Shown piece after piece: positions 16,048-25,381 of a stretch of DNA of 64,000 bases. The translations under genes were made by a program, and so were the position numbers. Every line of letters begins with the position of its first letter. Within the stretch, counting starts at the first letter, position 1. This stretch comes from Christensenella sp. UBA3792 (GTDB lineage: Bacteria; Bacillota; Clostridia; Christensenellales; CAG-138): assembly GCA_002369195.1 (NCBI GenBank), contig DFEW01000028.1, positions 1 to 64,000 of the forward strand, read 5' to 3'. The notes under the pieces are model-generated. The model saw only the letters and a program-made list of their open reading frames with translations. It was not told the origin of the DNA and did not search any database.

Positions 16048-17390
16048 AGCAGCCCTCCCGTATATCCTGCGATCACCGCGTAAAAGTACAGAATCCATAT
16101 CCCGATGAACGCGATGCTCAGCACAAAGTCGACCCATGCGCGCCGGATCCGCACCGCCAGCACGATCACAAACGGCGCCGTCATGGTCAGATAGCGCGCC
16201 GTATCGCTCATGCGTCCGGTACACAGCACGGCGACGATCGTTAGCAGCATCAACAACACATGCGAAGAGCGGATGCGCTCGCAGCCGAGCAGAACGAGCA
16301 CGCAGCCGCCGACCAGATACAGCACTTGAAATACAACGCTCGCAAGCAGCACTGAAACCGTTTCGGGACGGATCACGCGCGTGGCTTCAAACACGCGGTC
16401 GAACCAGGTGAACAGCGCGTCGCTCAGCGTGCACGGCGTAAGCCCGTACGTTTCCGCCGCGGCGCGATATAGGGCGATCGGATCGTCGAACCGTGCTTTC
16501 GAATACAGGATCACCAGCCCGATGCCGATCGGTACCAGCAAAAACGAAAGCGCGTTGAACACCTGCTTTAGGGTATACCCCTTCTCCATCTCGCGGTTCG
16601 AACGCACATTGTCGATGACGAACACCGCGTATTCGAGCAGGATCGGGAAAAACAGCAGCGCGCCGAGCGCATGCGTGAGCGTCGCAAGCAAGGCAAACGC
16701 GTTCGCAACGATATACATGCGCTTGCGCAAAAACAGCAGACAGCCGATCGAGACAAGCAAAAACAGTCCGTCCGGCACCGTGCCCATCAAAAGGCAGGAT
16801 GCGGGCAGGAAGAAGAAGTACCGCACCGCGCGCCGCGCTGTTTTGCGGTCAAAGTCGAGCTGCACCAGATAGTACAGCGCCGCGCCCGCCATCGCCGTGA
16901 ACAGGTACGATCCGATGAAGCGCGCGTGGTTGTAGTTGAAGCTGACCACCCAAAAGAGGTTGGACAGATACCCGTACAGCGGGAACGCGGTCTCGGCATG
17001 GTAATAGTCGAGCCAGATGCGCTGCACCTCGAAGAACGTGCCGTCGTAGCCGAACAGGCGAAAGTGCAGCACGTAGGTCAAGAGAATTTCGATCAGCCGC
17101 AGCGCCATCAGCAGCAGGATCAGCTTGCACAGTTCGCGCACGCCGCAGCGGCGGAACGTGCGGTCTCCCTCGCGATTCATATGCGGTTCGCTTCCGCCCG
17201 CAAGGAAGGACACGAGAAGGCGGATCAGCCGGAGCGTCGCCGCCGTGAACAGCAGGTAAATCAGCGTCGAAAGAACGATCGTTTCCCAATATTTGGGCAT
17301 GTGCAGATACAGCGAAAGACCGTACAGCAAAGCAAGCACGGTCATCGCCAATATCGATATGCCAAGTTGTATGACGTTCTTCTTCTGCAC
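16044..17390 (-). CDS. Polytopic membrane protein, possibly a GT-C type glycosyltransferase
   Basis: A 448-residue protein with roughly ten hydrophobic segments. The first outer loop holds a conserved-looking acidic/aromatic stretch, GYDGTFFEVQRIWLDYYHAE, followed by FPLYGYLSNLFWVVSF, an arrangement that recalls PIG-V-like or other GT-C glycosyltransferases in which an early loop carries the catalytic acid. A lipid-linked sugar donor would then be expected. I cannot assign the substrate. It lies between the FloA-associated small protein and the CHR pair, overlapping the latter by four bases. Domain call is inference from topology. Confidence 0.55.
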   Translation of the reverse strand: MQKKNVIQLGISILAMTVLALLYGLSLYLHMPKYWETIVLSTLIYLLFTAATLRLIRLLVSFLAGGSEPHMNREGDRTFRRCGVRELCKLILLLMALRLIEILLTYVLHFRLFGYDGTFFEVQRIWLDYYHAETAFPLYGYLSNLFWVVSFNYNHARFIGSYLFTAMAGAALYYLVQLDFDRKTARRAVRYFFFLPASCLLMGTVPDGLFLLVSIGCLLFLRKRMYIVANAFALLATLTHALGALLFFPILLEYAVFVIDNVRSNREMEKGYTLKQVFNALSFLLVPIGIGLVILYSKARFDDPIALYRAAAETYGLTPCTLSDALFTWFDRVFEATRVIRPETVSVLLASVVFQVLYLVGGCVLVLLGCERIRSSHVLLMLLTIVAVLCTGRMSDTARYLTMTAPFVIVLAVRIRRAWVDFVLSIAFIGIWILYFYAVIAGYTGGLL

Positions 17391-17392
17391 CG

Positions 17393-17800
17393 TCAGCGCA
17401 GCGCTTTCGGCTTTCCGAGGATCTCCGCAAATATGATCCCCCGTACCGCGTCGTTTCCGTCGAAACGGAGCGCGCCGCTATCCTCCTTCGTCGGTTCGGC
17501 GGGTTTCGTCTCCGCTTGCTTGACCGGCTGCCGCGCCTTGTTCATATCGGCCTGAACGGAAGCGGGCGTTTGTACGGTCGTCTTCGTCTGTGTCTTCGAG
17601 GCATTCATCTGCGTCCCGAAACCCGCGCGCGGTGCAGCGGGTCTTTGTACCGGCTGTGCCTGCGCGGCAGCGGCTTTCTTTGCCTCCGCCTCCCGACGCA
17701 GGCGTTCCGCCTCCGCTTCACGCATCTTTCGTTTCGCGATCGTCGAGAACACGAAGAAGGCGCCGATGAATATCAGGAAAGGAACCAGTACGAAACCCAT
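17393..17800 (-). CDS. Single-span membrane protein downstream of FloA
   Basis: A 135-residue protein with an N-terminal membrane segment (residues 2-21), an Arg/Glu/Ala-rich helix (24-50), a low-complexity middle part and a conserved-looking C-terminal motif, AVRGIIFAEILGKPKALR. I recall this tail motif from many small clostridial membrane proteins of unknown function. It begins three bases after floA, so it may act with flotillin in membrane organisation. No enzymatic motif is visible. Confidence 0.75.
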   Translation of the reverse strand: MGFVLVPFLIFIGAFFVFSTIAKRKMREAEAERLRREAEAKKAAAAQAQPVQRPAAPRAGFGTQMNASKTQTKTTVQTPASVQADMNKARQPVKQAETKPAEPTKEDSGALRFDGNDAVRGIIFAEILGKPKALR

Positions 17801-17803
17801 CGA

Positions 17804-18817
17804 TTATTTCCCCTTCGATTCCGAAGCGGGAGCCGCGGACTTGCCGATTGCGGTACGCATCTCCGTATCGGACATGACGTTCTTCATGTTGTAGTAATCG
17901 AGCACGCCGAGTTTGCCGTCTCTGAGCGCTGCGGAAATCGCCTGCGGAACCTCTGCCTCCGCCTCGATGACGCGTGCGCGCATACGCTGCACTTCCGCGA
18001 TGTTCTCCTGCTCCTGCGCAACCGCCATGGCGCGGCGCTCCTCCGCCTTCGCCTGTGCAATGCGCTTGTCCGCTTCCGCCTGATCGATCTGCAGCTGTGC
18101 GCCGACGTTTCTGCCGACGTCTACGTCCGCAATATCGATGGACAGGATCTCGAACGCGGTGCCCGCGTCAAGACCTTTCGAAAGAACGGTGCGGGAAATG
18201 GAGTCCGGATTCTCAAGAACTTCCTTATGGCTTGCCGCCGAGCCGACCGTGGTGACGATGCCCTCGCCAACACGCGCGATGATCGTTTCCTCACCTGCGC
18301 CGCCGACGAGACGATCGATGTTCGCGCGGACCGTGACTTTCGCCTTGGCGCGCAGCTCGATGCCGTCCATTGCGACCGCCGCGATGATCGGGGTCTCGAT
18401 GACTTTCGGGTTGACGCTCATCTGCACGGCGTTCAGCACGTCACGGCCTGCAAGGTCGATCGCGCAGGAGCGTTCGAAATCGAGCGGGATGCCCGCGCGC
18501 TGTGCCGCGATCAGCGAGTCGACCACGCGGTTCACGCTTGCCTTGCCGTTGATCTTGCCGCCCTTTGCAAGATAATGCGCCTCAAGCTTGTTCATCGGGA
18601 TCGAAAGACCTGCCTTGGTCGCCTTGATCATCGGGTTCACGATGTCGGCGGCGTTGACCTTGCGGATGCGCATACCGATGAGCTGGAACAAGCCGATCTT
18701 GACGCCGCTCGCGCTTGCGGAGATCCACAGTCCGAGCGGTACAAACGAGAAGAATATGACCAGGAACGCGATGACTGCCGCACCGATGATCCAAGGAATG
18801 AATGTTTGAAAGTGCAT
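17804..18817 (-). CDS. floA: Flotillin-like protein FloA
   Basis: A 337-residue membrane scaffold protein. An N-terminal hydrophobic hairpin (about 8-35) is followed by the SPFH/FloA domain with segments such as [35 protein letters not shown] and [17 protein letters not shown], and a coiled coil rich in Glu/Ala/Arg (near 240-300). FloA forms functional membrane microdomains in Firmicutes. AGGAGG stands 5 bases before the ATG. The NfeD gene lies upstream in the same operon, the usual partner. Confidence 0.95.
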   Translation of the reverse strand: MHFQTFIPWIIGAAVIAFLVIFFSFVPLGLWISASASGVKIGLFQLIGMRIRKVNAADIVNPMIKATKAGLSIPMNKLEAHYLAKGGKINGKASVNRVVDSLIAAQRAGIPLDFERSCAIDLAGRDVLNAVQMSVNPKVIETPIIAAVAMDGIELRAKAKVTVRANIDRLVGGAGEETIIARVGEGIVTTVGSAASHKEVLENPDSISRTVLSKGLDAGTAFEILSIDIADVDVGRNVGAQLQIDQAEADKRIAQAKAEERRAMAVAQEQENIAEVQRMRARVIEAEAEVPQAISAALRDGKLGVLDYYNMKNVMSDTEMRTAIGKSAAPASESKGK

Positions 18818-18826
18818 AAAAACCTC

Positions 18827-19033
18827 CTAATGAATAAGTACAAAGTAGAGTTTGATAACGCCCATGATGAGCAGAATTGCCGACGGAATCGCGATGCCGA
18901 GCGCGATCCAGCGTCTGCGAACCTCCTTTGCGGACGCTGTTTCTTCCGGCTGTGATGCCTGCGGTTCGATCATACCGCACTTGGGACACACATCCGTCGA
19001 ATACAGAACGCCGCACTTTTTACAATACTTCAT
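18827..19033 (-). CDS. Zinc-ribbon, single-span membrane protein
   Basis: A 68-residue protein beginning MKYCKKCGVLY followed by CPKCG, a four-Cys zinc ribbon (Cys4, Cys7, Cys16, Cys19). One membrane segment (about 43-65) follows. The gene overlaps nfeD by four bases and precedes floA by 9 bases. The role is unknown; its place inside the flotillin operon suggests a membrane partner or a small adaptor. Confidence 0.78.
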   Translation of the reverse strand: MKYCKKCGVLYSTDVCPKCGMIEPQASQPEETASAKEVRRRWIALGIAIPSAILLIMGVIKLYFVLIH

Positions 19034-19530
19034 GCAACCGTGATCTTGGTTCCGTCCACCGCAACGACTGTGACTTCGCTGTTGCGCTCCACAAACGTTG
19101 CCTGCGTTTCCACCGAATACCGTTTGCCGTCGATGAGGATGATTCCGCTCGGACGCAGCGGTGTCACGGTCGTTCCCTTCATGCCGATGAGCGATTCAAG
19201 CGAACCGGACGACGGCTTTACCGCCTCCGTTTCGATTTTATCCTTTAATACAATCGGAGAACGGAACAGCAGTCCGCCCTTCATGGAACGCATGAACAGA
19301 ACGATCATCAAGATCAGTATCGCGACGAGAACGGCTCCCACGATATACGCAGTCGTAGCGGACGCCGTCAAAAACTCGATGACGATGACCGCAATCAAAC
19401 AAAGAATACCCATAATGCCCGGTACGCCGAACCCCGGCAGCATCAGCTCGATGATGAGCAGCGCCAGTCCGAATACGCAGAGAATCAGGCAAGGTACCCA
19501 TAACGGTCCGAATAGTGCAACCATTTCCAT
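19030..19530 (-). CDS. NfeD family membrane protein
   Basis: A 166-residue protein with three or four membrane segments in the first 90 residues (including LPGFGVPGIMGIL) and a C-terminal OB-fold domain with LIGMKGTTVTPLRPSGIILIDGKRYSV, typical of NfeD. NfeD proteins partner flotillins and stomatins. AAAGGAGG lies 6 bases upstream of the ATG region. It is the first gene of the flotillin operon. Confidence 0.92.
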   Translation of the reverse strand: MEMVALFGPLWVPCLILCVFGLALLIIELMLPGFGVPGIMGILCLIAVIVIEFLTASATTAYIVGAVLVAILILMIVLFMRSMKGGLLFRSPIVLKDKIETEAVKPSSGSLESLIGMKGTTVTPLRPSGIILIDGKRYSVETQATFVERNSEVTVVAVDGTKITVA

Positions 19531-19548
19531 GCCTCCTTTCTTGAATAA

Positions 19549-19577
19549 AGTATATCATAATCGCATACGGTTGAAAA
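19549..19577 (-). promoter_or_regulatory. Possible promoter of the nfeD-floA operon
   Basis: TTTTCA and TATACT on the minus strand are separated by 17 bases. The -10 is good and the -35 is weak. Confidence 0.45.
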
Positions 19578-19598
19578 GTGTTTTTTTCGCGAATTGGA

Positions 19599-19627
19599 TT
19601 GCGGTAATTCGCCCTCCATGCTATAAT
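19599..19627 (+). promoter_or_regulatory. Promoter of the CDF transporter gene
   Basis: TTGCGG and a perfect TATAAT are spaced by 17 bases. GGAGG follows before the ATG at 19645. Confidence 0.75.
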
Positions 19628-19644
19628 AAACAGCCGGAGGAAGT

Positions 19645-20853
19645 ATGATACGTCTGCTTGCAAAAATCTTCATTAAGGATCATCAAAACACCGCAAGGAT
19701 CGACGTCCGCAGCGCATACGGCGTGCTGACAGGCAGCGTCGGCATTGCGCTGAACCTGCTGCTGTTTGCGGCGAAGTTCGTCGCAGGATGGCTCGCAAAA
19801 TCGATCTCCCTGCAGGCGGATGCGTTCAACAACCTCGGCGACGCCGGCTCCTCCATCGTCTCGCTGCTCGGCTTCCGTCTCGCTGCGAAAAAGCCGGACC
19901 GCGATCACCCGTACGGGCACGGACGGTTCGAATATATCGCGGGGCTTTGCGTCTCGCTTGCGATCCTCGTCATGGCCGTTTCGCTGTTCCGCTCGTCGCT
20001 CGATTCGCTGATCCGCGGCGGCAGCAGCGCCTATGCGACGCACTTTTGGCTTTCCTGCGCGATCATGCTCGGCTCGATCCTGATCAAACTGTACCTGTTT
20101 GCGGCAAACAGACGGCTTTCGAAAACCCTCGATTCGCCCACGATGCACGCCGTATCCGTGGACAGCGTTGCGGACGCGATCGCGACGACTGCCGTTCTGG
20201 TCTGCGCCTTGCTTTCGCACTTCGTTCCCGCCGTTTCGCGTCTGCGTCTTGACGCGATCTGCGGCATCTTTGTTTCCCTGTTTATCCTGTATTCAGGCGT
20301 GAAATCGGTGCAGGAAACGATCAGCCCGCTGCTCGGCAAGCGTCCCGATCCCGCGTTCGTGCGGGAGCTGACCGAAGCCGTGCTCTCGTTTGAGGGCATC
20401 AACGGCGTGCATGACGTGATCGTGCACGACTACGGTCCCGGACGCGTATTCGTCTCCCTGCATGCGGAGGTTCCGGCGCACGGCGACATCCGCGAGGTGC
20501 ACGACTTGATCGACAGCGCGGAAAAATACCTTTCCGATACCTACCATTGCACGGCGACGATTCATATGGACCCGATCGTGACCGACGATCCGCTTTCGAT
20601 CGATATCAAGGATCGCATGACACAGGCGTTGTCCGAGATCGATCCGCGGCTCACGCTGCACGATTTTCGCATTGCGGCAAGTCCGACCGGCAAAACCGCC
20701 CTGTTCGACGTCGTGCTGCCCTACGACCTCAAGCTTTCCGAGGATGAACTGCGCGCGCGCATTCAGCAGGCCGCGTCGCAAATCGATCCGGACATGACGG
20801 CGATCACGGAGTTCGACCGCGGCGAGCCGGATGCGCGAAAGGAGCTTTTATGA
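19645..20853 (+). CDS. Cation diffusion facilitator (CDF) transporter
   Basis: A 402-residue CDF protein that should export a divalent metal ion (Zn, Mn, Fe or Co) against protons. Six membrane segments lie in the first 220 residues, with the site-A pattern DAFNNLGDAGSS, the loop HPYGHGRFEY and the second site HAVSVDSVAD. The cytoplasmic C-terminal domain is unusually long and seems to hold two ferredoxin-like halves (about 230-310 and 320-395), as in MntE/FieF-type proteins with extended tails. A GGAGG site precedes the start. The substrate cannot be told from these motifs. The pfkB gene overlaps by four bases. Confidence 0.92.
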   Translation: MIRLLAKIFIKDHQNTARIDVRSAYGVLTGSVGIALNLLLFAAKFVAGWLAKSISLQADAFNNLGDAGSSIVSLLGFRLAAKKPDRDHPYGHGRFEYIAGLCVSLAILVMAVSLFRSSLDSLIRGGSSAYATHFWLSCAIMLGSILIKLYLFAANRRLSKTLDSPTMHAVSVDSVADAIATTAVLVCALLSHFVPAVSRLRLDAICGIFVSLFILYSGVKSVQETISPLLGKRPDPAFVRELTEAVLSFEGINGVHDVIVHDYGPGRVFVSLHAEVPAHGDIREVHDLIDSAEKYLSDTYHCTATIHMDPIVTDDPLSIDIKDRMTQALSEIDPRLTLHDFRIAASPTGKTALFDVVLPYDLKLSEDELRARIQQAASQIDPDMTAITEFDRGEPDARKELL

Positions 20854-21812
20854 AACCGGTACTCTGCGTCGGCGACGTCTGCGTCGATCTGATTATTCCT
20901 TATGCAGCGGCGCTCAAAGCCAAGCGCGGCGAGCCGATCGCGCGCGAAAGCACCGAAGTGCGACCATCTCACGGCGGCAGCGTCGGCAATACCGCCGTAT
21001 CGATCGCGCGGCTCGGCGTTCCCGTCCTGTTTGCGGGCACCTGCGGCGACGATACGTTCGGCAGATTTTTGGCGGACGGGCTTCGCACCGAAGGCGTCGA
21101 CATCACCCTTTTGCGCATGGACCCGAACCTATCTACTCAGACGGTGCTGCTCGTTCTCGACGAACACGGCGAGCGGACCGCATTCGCGTGCCCCGCGCAC
21201 GGCGGCTCACAGCACGCGATCGTACCGGAACAGTTCCCGGACGATCTCGTTTCCCGCATCGGCTGGCTGCACGTCAACGGCATGATGCTGCGCGAGGACC
21301 CCGCGGCAACGACGCAGCTTGCACTGATGCGCCGCTGTCACGAAGCCGGCATTCCGGTTTCGCTCGACATCAATGCGCGCATCGAATCGCGCAACGATAC
21401 CCGTTTTTTCCGCAACCTTTCCGAAGCGAAGCGGTACTGCTCCGTCCTGTTTGGCTCCGCCGTCGACGAGATCCCGCTTCTGACCGATCAGCACGACGCC
21501 GAGACCGCCGCCCTGTCCCTTTCCGCCGACGGCACAAGCGTCATTTCGCGCAGCGGCGCGCAGGGCGCAGTATACTATCACCGCGGCACGCGCATCCATT
21601 CCCCTGCCTTTTCGGTCGACGTCGTCGACACCGTCGGTGCAGGCGATACCTTCGACGGCGCATTCATCGCCGCCCGTATGCGCGATCTTGCTCCAGCCGA
21701 AGCCCTTCGCGAAGCAAACGCCGCGGCTGCGATCTGCGTATCCTCGCACGGCGGCCGTTCCTGCCCGACGCTCTCCGCGCTTTCCGCATTTTTAGAACGG
21801 CATCCCGCTTAA
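20850..21812 (+). CDS. PfkB-family carbohydrate kinase
   Basis: A 320-residue ribokinase-fold sugar kinase. It opens with CVGDVCVDLI, contains the substrate-side GGSVGNTAVSIARLG and ends with the PfkB signature VVDTVGAGDTFDGAFIA, where the Asp of GAGD is the catalytic base. The substrate might be a ribose, fructose or nucleoside type sugar and cannot be chosen. The start overlaps the CDF gene (ATGA). No sugar transporter is adjacent. Confidence 0.9.
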   Translation: MKPVLCVGDVCVDLIIPYAAALKAKRGEPIARESTEVRPSHGGSVGNTAVSIARLGVPVLFAGTCGDDTFGRFLADGLRTEGVDITLLRMDPNLSTQTVLLVLDEHGERTAFACPAHGGSQHAIVPEQFPDDLVSRIGWLHVNGMMLREDPAATTQLALMRRCHEAGIPVSLDINARIESRNDTRFFRNLSEAKRYCSVLFGSAVDEIPLLTDQHDAETAALSLSADGTSVISRSGAQGAVYYHRGTRIHSPAFSVDVVDTVGAGDTFDGAFIAARMRDLAPAEALREANAAAAICVSSHGGRSCPTLSALSAFLERHPA

Positions 21813-21845
21813 TTTCTCCGTGTTGTAAACAATCGGTCATCTATA

Positions 21846-21874
21846 TTGACAATCCGTATTATGTGTATTAATAT
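21846..21874 (+). promoter_or_regulatory. Promoter of the GntR/ABC operon
   Basis: A perfect TTGACA and TAATAT are separated by 17 bases; AAAGGAG follows before the ATG at 21905. Confidence 0.82.
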
Positions 21875-21884
21875 ATTTAGTACA
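21864..21884 (+). promoter_or_regulatory. Candidate operator for the GntR regulator
   Basis: An imperfect 21-base inverted repeat with half-sites TGTATTAA and TTAGTACA overlaps the -10 box. YtrA-type GntR proteins commonly repress their own operon from such a place. The link is inference. Confidence 0.5.
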
Positions 21885-21904
21885 GTAAACGCAAAGGAGT
21901 TCTT

Positions 21905-22291
21905 ATGTTTACGGTAGACAAGCTGTCCCGAACGCCGATCTATGAACAGCTGATCCGGCAGTTCGAATACTGCATCCTGTCCGGCGACATTCCGCCGAAC
22001 GGTCTTTTGCCGTCCGTGCGGTCGCTCTCGCAGGAGCTGCAAATCAACCCGAACACGCTGCAGCGCGCGTACAACGAGATCGAGCGCAGAGGTCTGTGCT
22101 ATTCGGTCGCGGGAAGCGGGCGCTACCTCACGGCGGACGCCATGCAGCGCATCCAGGCAAGCGCCGCGTATGAAACGCAGGCGTTCCGCAGGCAGGCAGC
22201 GGAGCTGATGGCGCACGGCGTACCGCAGCAAATGCTGATCAACATCATTACGGAAGTCTATCAAAACGACGGAAAGGCGGCTATGCAATGA
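21905..22291 (+). CDS. GntR-family transcriptional regulator (YtrA type)
   Basis: A 128-residue protein with a winged helix-turn-helix (about 10-75, PIYEQLIRQFEYCILSG and LPSVRSLSQELQINPNTLQRAYNEIERRG) and only a short C-terminal helical region. That size is typical of the YtrA subgroup, which controls a neighbouring ABC exporter. It overlaps the ABC ATPase gene by four bases and is probably an autorepressor that responds to an envelope signal or drug. Confidence 0.92.
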   Translation: MFTVDKLSRTPIYEQLIRQFEYCILSGDIPPNGLLPSVRSLSQELQINPNTLQRAYNEIERRGLCYSVAGSGRYLTADAMQRIQASAAYETQAFRRQAAELMAHGVPQQMLINIITEVYQNDGKAAMQ

Positions 22292-23199
22292 TTACTGCAT
22301 CCAATCTGACAAAGCGGTTCGGCGACTTTTATGCGCTGAACCGGCTGAACTGCACGATTCCGGAGGGCTGTATCTACGGACTGGTCGGCTCGAACGGCGC
22401 GGGCAAATCGACACTTCTGCGGCTCATCAGCGGCATCTACCGTCCCGACGGCGGTTCCGTCGCGATCGACGGACAAAGCGTATTCGACAATCCCGACGTC
22501 AAAAACCGTCTCGTCTTTGTGCCGGACGAGCTGTTCTTCCTGCCGCGCTCGAACATGAAGCGCATGGCGGAACTGTACGCGAACCTGTACGAGCGCTTCT
22601 CTTTGGAGAAGTTTGAGCGCTTGACGCGCCTGTTCTCGCTGAACCCGAATCAGAACATCGCAACGTTTTCGAAGGGCATGAAGCGTCAGGCGGCAACGAT
22701 TCTCGCGCTGTGCTGCAACGCGGATTACATCCTCTTTGACGAAACGTTCGACGGTCTCGATCCGGTCATGCGCAACCTCGTCAAGACGCTGCTCTATGAC
22801 GACGTTCTCGAGCGCAAGGCAACCGCCGTCATCACGAGCCATTCGCTGCGCGAACTTGAGGATACCTGCGATCAGCTTGCGCTGCTGCATAAGGGCGGCA
22901 TTATCTTTGAAAGCGACATCGGAAACCTGAAAACCTCGCTGTTCAAGGTGCAGGTCGCGTTTTCGGAGGAATACGACAAAACGAAGTTCGATGGTGTCAG
23001 CGTTCTGTCCTATACAAAGCACGGCAGCGTTGCCTCGCTGATCGTGCGCGGCGATCGCGAACAGACGGAAGCGAAGATCAAGGCCATGCAGCCGATTCTG
23101 TTCGAGATCCTTCCCCTGTCGCTCGAAGAGGTGTTCGTGTTCGAGATGGACGCGCTCGGCTACGAGTTCTCCGAAGTGCTCAAAGAGGAGGTGAAATGA
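22288..23199 (+). CDS. ABC transporter ATP-binding protein
   Basis: A 303-residue ABC ATPase with Walker A GSNGAGKS at 34-41, a signature region reading FSKGMKRQ rather than LSGGQ, and Walker B YILFDETFDGLDP. The altered signature is usual for the YtrB/EcsA-like export group. The H-loop reads AVITSHSLRELED. It works with the very large membrane protein encoded next, and the pair should export or sense an amphiphilic compound. Start by ATGA overlap with the regulator gene. Confidence 0.93.
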   Translation: MITASNLTKRFGDFYALNRLNCTIPEGCIYGLVGSNGAGKSTLLRLISGIYRPDGGSVAIDGQSVFDNPDVKNRLVFVPDELFFLPRSNMKRMAELYANLYERFSLEKFERLTRLFSLNPNQNIATFSKGMKRQAATILALCCNADYILFDETFDGLDPVMRNLVKTLLYDDVLERKATAVITSHSLRELEDTCDQLALLHKGGIIFESDIGNLKTSLFKVQVAFSEEYDKTKFDGVSVLSYTKHGSVASLIVRGDREQTEAKIKAMQPILFEILPLSLEEVFVFEMDALGYEFSEVLKEEVK

Positions 23200-23200
23200 C

Positions 23201-25324
23201 ATGAAACCGATCATCCACCGCGGTTACTTTACCGAAGTTTTCAAGCAGCTGAAAACGGCGGGTATCGTGATGTCCTGCATCCTTATGATGTTCAACATCG
23301 CCCCGCTGATCACAAACCTTTCGGTGCGGCTGAACAATCGGCTCCTTCCGGTTCCGAGTGCTTCGAGCATGGCGACCGTGATGATGCTGTTTGTGTACAT
23401 CGCATCGCTCGTACTGACGTTCATCGCGTTCAACTGGCTGAACCGCCGATCGACGAGCGATTTCTACCACGCGCTGCCGATCAAGCGTTCGCGGATCTAC
23501 TGGTCCACACTCCTTGCGGTCGCGCTGTGGATCGCCATTGGCGTGACCGGCTATGCGCTGGTGCATGCGTTCCTGTATCTTGTGACCGGAACGCCGTTCA
23601 ACTACGTCGTCTTCCTGTGCGTGTATGCGAACATGCTGATCGGCATCATTCAGGTGGTCGGCGTCGTGTCGCTCGCCTGCGCGCTGTCCGGCACACGATT
23701 TGTGAACCTGTTTTCCGCCGTCGCGATCCTGCTCACCCCGCGCGCGCTGCTGATGATCCTCGCGCTGTTCATCAATTCGCAATCATCGTTCCTGCCGGTC
23801 ACACGGATCTTCTTCCTGTTCGATCCGTCATACAACATCTTTGCGACGCCGTACATGACGCTGATCGGATCGCTCGCAGACACGCTGGGCAATTCGTATA
23901 TCGCTTCTCCTGATTTTTGCAGCATACCCGCCATGCTCTACTCGCTCGTTCACGCGTGCCTGCTCACGTTTCTCGGCTGTATCGCGTTCAAGCGCAGGGC
24001 GTCGGAATCCGCGGGCATGCCGATGCGCAGCCGCTTCCTGCAGGGCGCGATCCGAACGGCGTTCGGTCTGCTGCCGCTTCTGCTTCTTGCGCTGCTGATT
24101 TTGAACGCTTCGTTCGTTCCGCTTGCAACAGCGTTCCTGATCCTGTTCTCCTTTACGGTCTACTGTCTCTATGAACTGATCTCGACCAAGAGCGCAAAAC
24201 GGATGCTGCTCAGCATGCCGCTGTACACGATCTGCATCGGCATCGCGGCGCTGTATCTGTTCGTTCCGAAGCTGATCGTCAAGGCCGCTTCTCTCGTCAA
24301 GGCGGATGCGGACAGCATTGCATCGTTTGAACTGGTCACAATCGATTCATACGATCAATACTTCGATACGTCGCTCAGCGGCATACGCATCGACGATCCC
24401 GAGGCGGTTCGCATCTGCGCGGACGCCTATCAGCGCGCAATCACTTCTTCCCATTTTGATGCTGTTAAAAGGTACACCGTTCGCATCCACCGCAAAAGCG
24501 GGTCGGATCTGATTCGAAACGTTGCTTTCACCGTTGCCGATACGAACCGTCTGGCCGATCTGCTCGAACAGAACGAAGCGTATCGTGAAAAACGGGCGTC
24601 CTATCCGGACGGTACGATTTATTATCAGTCGGAGGATATGCGCTTTTCCGAAGCGCGTGAGGTCGCTGCCGTCTTCCGCGCGGAATATGAAGCGCTTTCC
24701 GAAAAAGACCGGATTGCCGTTTCTGCCCATGATAATACACCGAAACCGTCACGCAGCTGCTATCTGCTGCGCTATAGCTTAGCGGACGGAATAAACAGCG
24801 GTTACGGAACCTTCTTCGTCACCGATCTGACGCCGAAAACGGCGCAGCGCTGCGCGGAAATCCTGTCGAAGCGGTACGATGAGCATACGAAAGACGCGCT
24901 GCTGCAGGCAATGAAATGGATGGAAACCGGCGATCATCTGAACTACAGCAACGGGATCGTAACCGTAACAAAGTCGCATCCGGACAATATGAAGATCGGA
25001 AGCGATATGATCATTGATTTCGACGATCTCCATTACAATCTGAGGAAGAACGGAACCCTTCCGAAGGACGCCTGTCCGGAGCTCTATGAACTGCTGCGGA
25101 TCCTCTGTGAAGCGGAGCTGAGCGACAATGCCGCGCAGTCCGTGACCGTAACGATAGGCAATATCTATGCCAATTCAGATTATTACGATACGCTCGCTTT
25201 CACGGGCATTCTGTTCGGCAACGGGCAATCCGAGCTGTATAATCTGAAGCTGAGCGACGAACAGTTCTCGCGTGTACAGGAGCTTTTCACGCAGCATATG
25301 GCTCGCATCAGGCGGGGCCTGTAA
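23201..25324 (+). CDS. ABC transporter permease with large outer domain
   Basis: A 707-residue membrane protein starting one base after the ATPase stop. The first ~370 residues contain about nine hydrophobic segments with the YtrC/D-like motif NWLNRRSTSDFYHALPIKRSR. The rest (about 375-707) is a soluble, probably extracytoplasmic domain with alternating Ser/Tyr/Asp-rich stretches and no recognised fold. Related operons usually have two separate permease genes of half this size; here one long protein does the job. The transported substrate is unknown. Confidence 0.85.
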   Translation: MKPIIHRGYFTEVFKQLKTAGIVMSCILMMFNIAPLITNLSVRLNNRLLPVPSASSMATVMMLFVYIASLVLTFIAFNWLNRRSTSDFYHALPIKRSRIYWSTLLAVALWIAIGVTGYALVHAFLYLVTGTPFNYVVFLCVYANMLIGIIQVVGVVSLACALSGTRFVNLFSAVAILLTPRALLMILALFINSQSSFLPVTRIFFLFDPSYNIFATPYMTLIGSLADTLGNSYIASPDFCSIPAMLYSLVHACLLTFLGCIAFKRRASESAGMPMRSRFLQGAIRTAFGLLPLLLLALLILNASFVPLATAFLILFSFTVYCLYELISTKSAKRMLLSMPLYTICIGIAALYLFVPKLIVKAASLVKADADSIASFELVTIDSYDQYFDTSLSGIRIDDPEAVRICADAYQRAITSSHFDAVKRYTVRIHRKSGSDLIRNVAFTVADTNRLADLLEQNEAYREKRASYPDGTIYYQSEDMRFSEAREVAAVFRAEYEALSEKDRIAVSAHDNTPKPSRSCYLLRYSLADGINSGYGTFFVTDLTPKTAQRCAEILSKRYDEHTKDALLQAMKWMETGDHLNYSNGIVTVTKSHPDNMKIGSDMIIDFDDLHYNLRKNGTLPKDACPELYELLRILCEAELSDNAAQSVTVTIGNIYANSDYYDTLAFTGILFGNGQSELYNLKLSDEQFSRVQELFTQHMARIRRGL

Positions 25325-25329
25325 GCATC

Positions 25330-25375
25330 AAAAAAGGACTGCCGCAATGATCCATCATTCGGCAGTCCTTTTTTT
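25330..25375 (+). terminator. Bidirectional terminator between the ABC operon and the 25382 gene
   Basis: A 15-bp stem (AAAAAAGGACTGCCG/CGGCAGTCCTTTTTT) with a 15-base loop lies between convergent genes and carries A and T tracts on its two sides. Confidence 0.9.
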
Positions 25376-25381
25376 CGTTGT

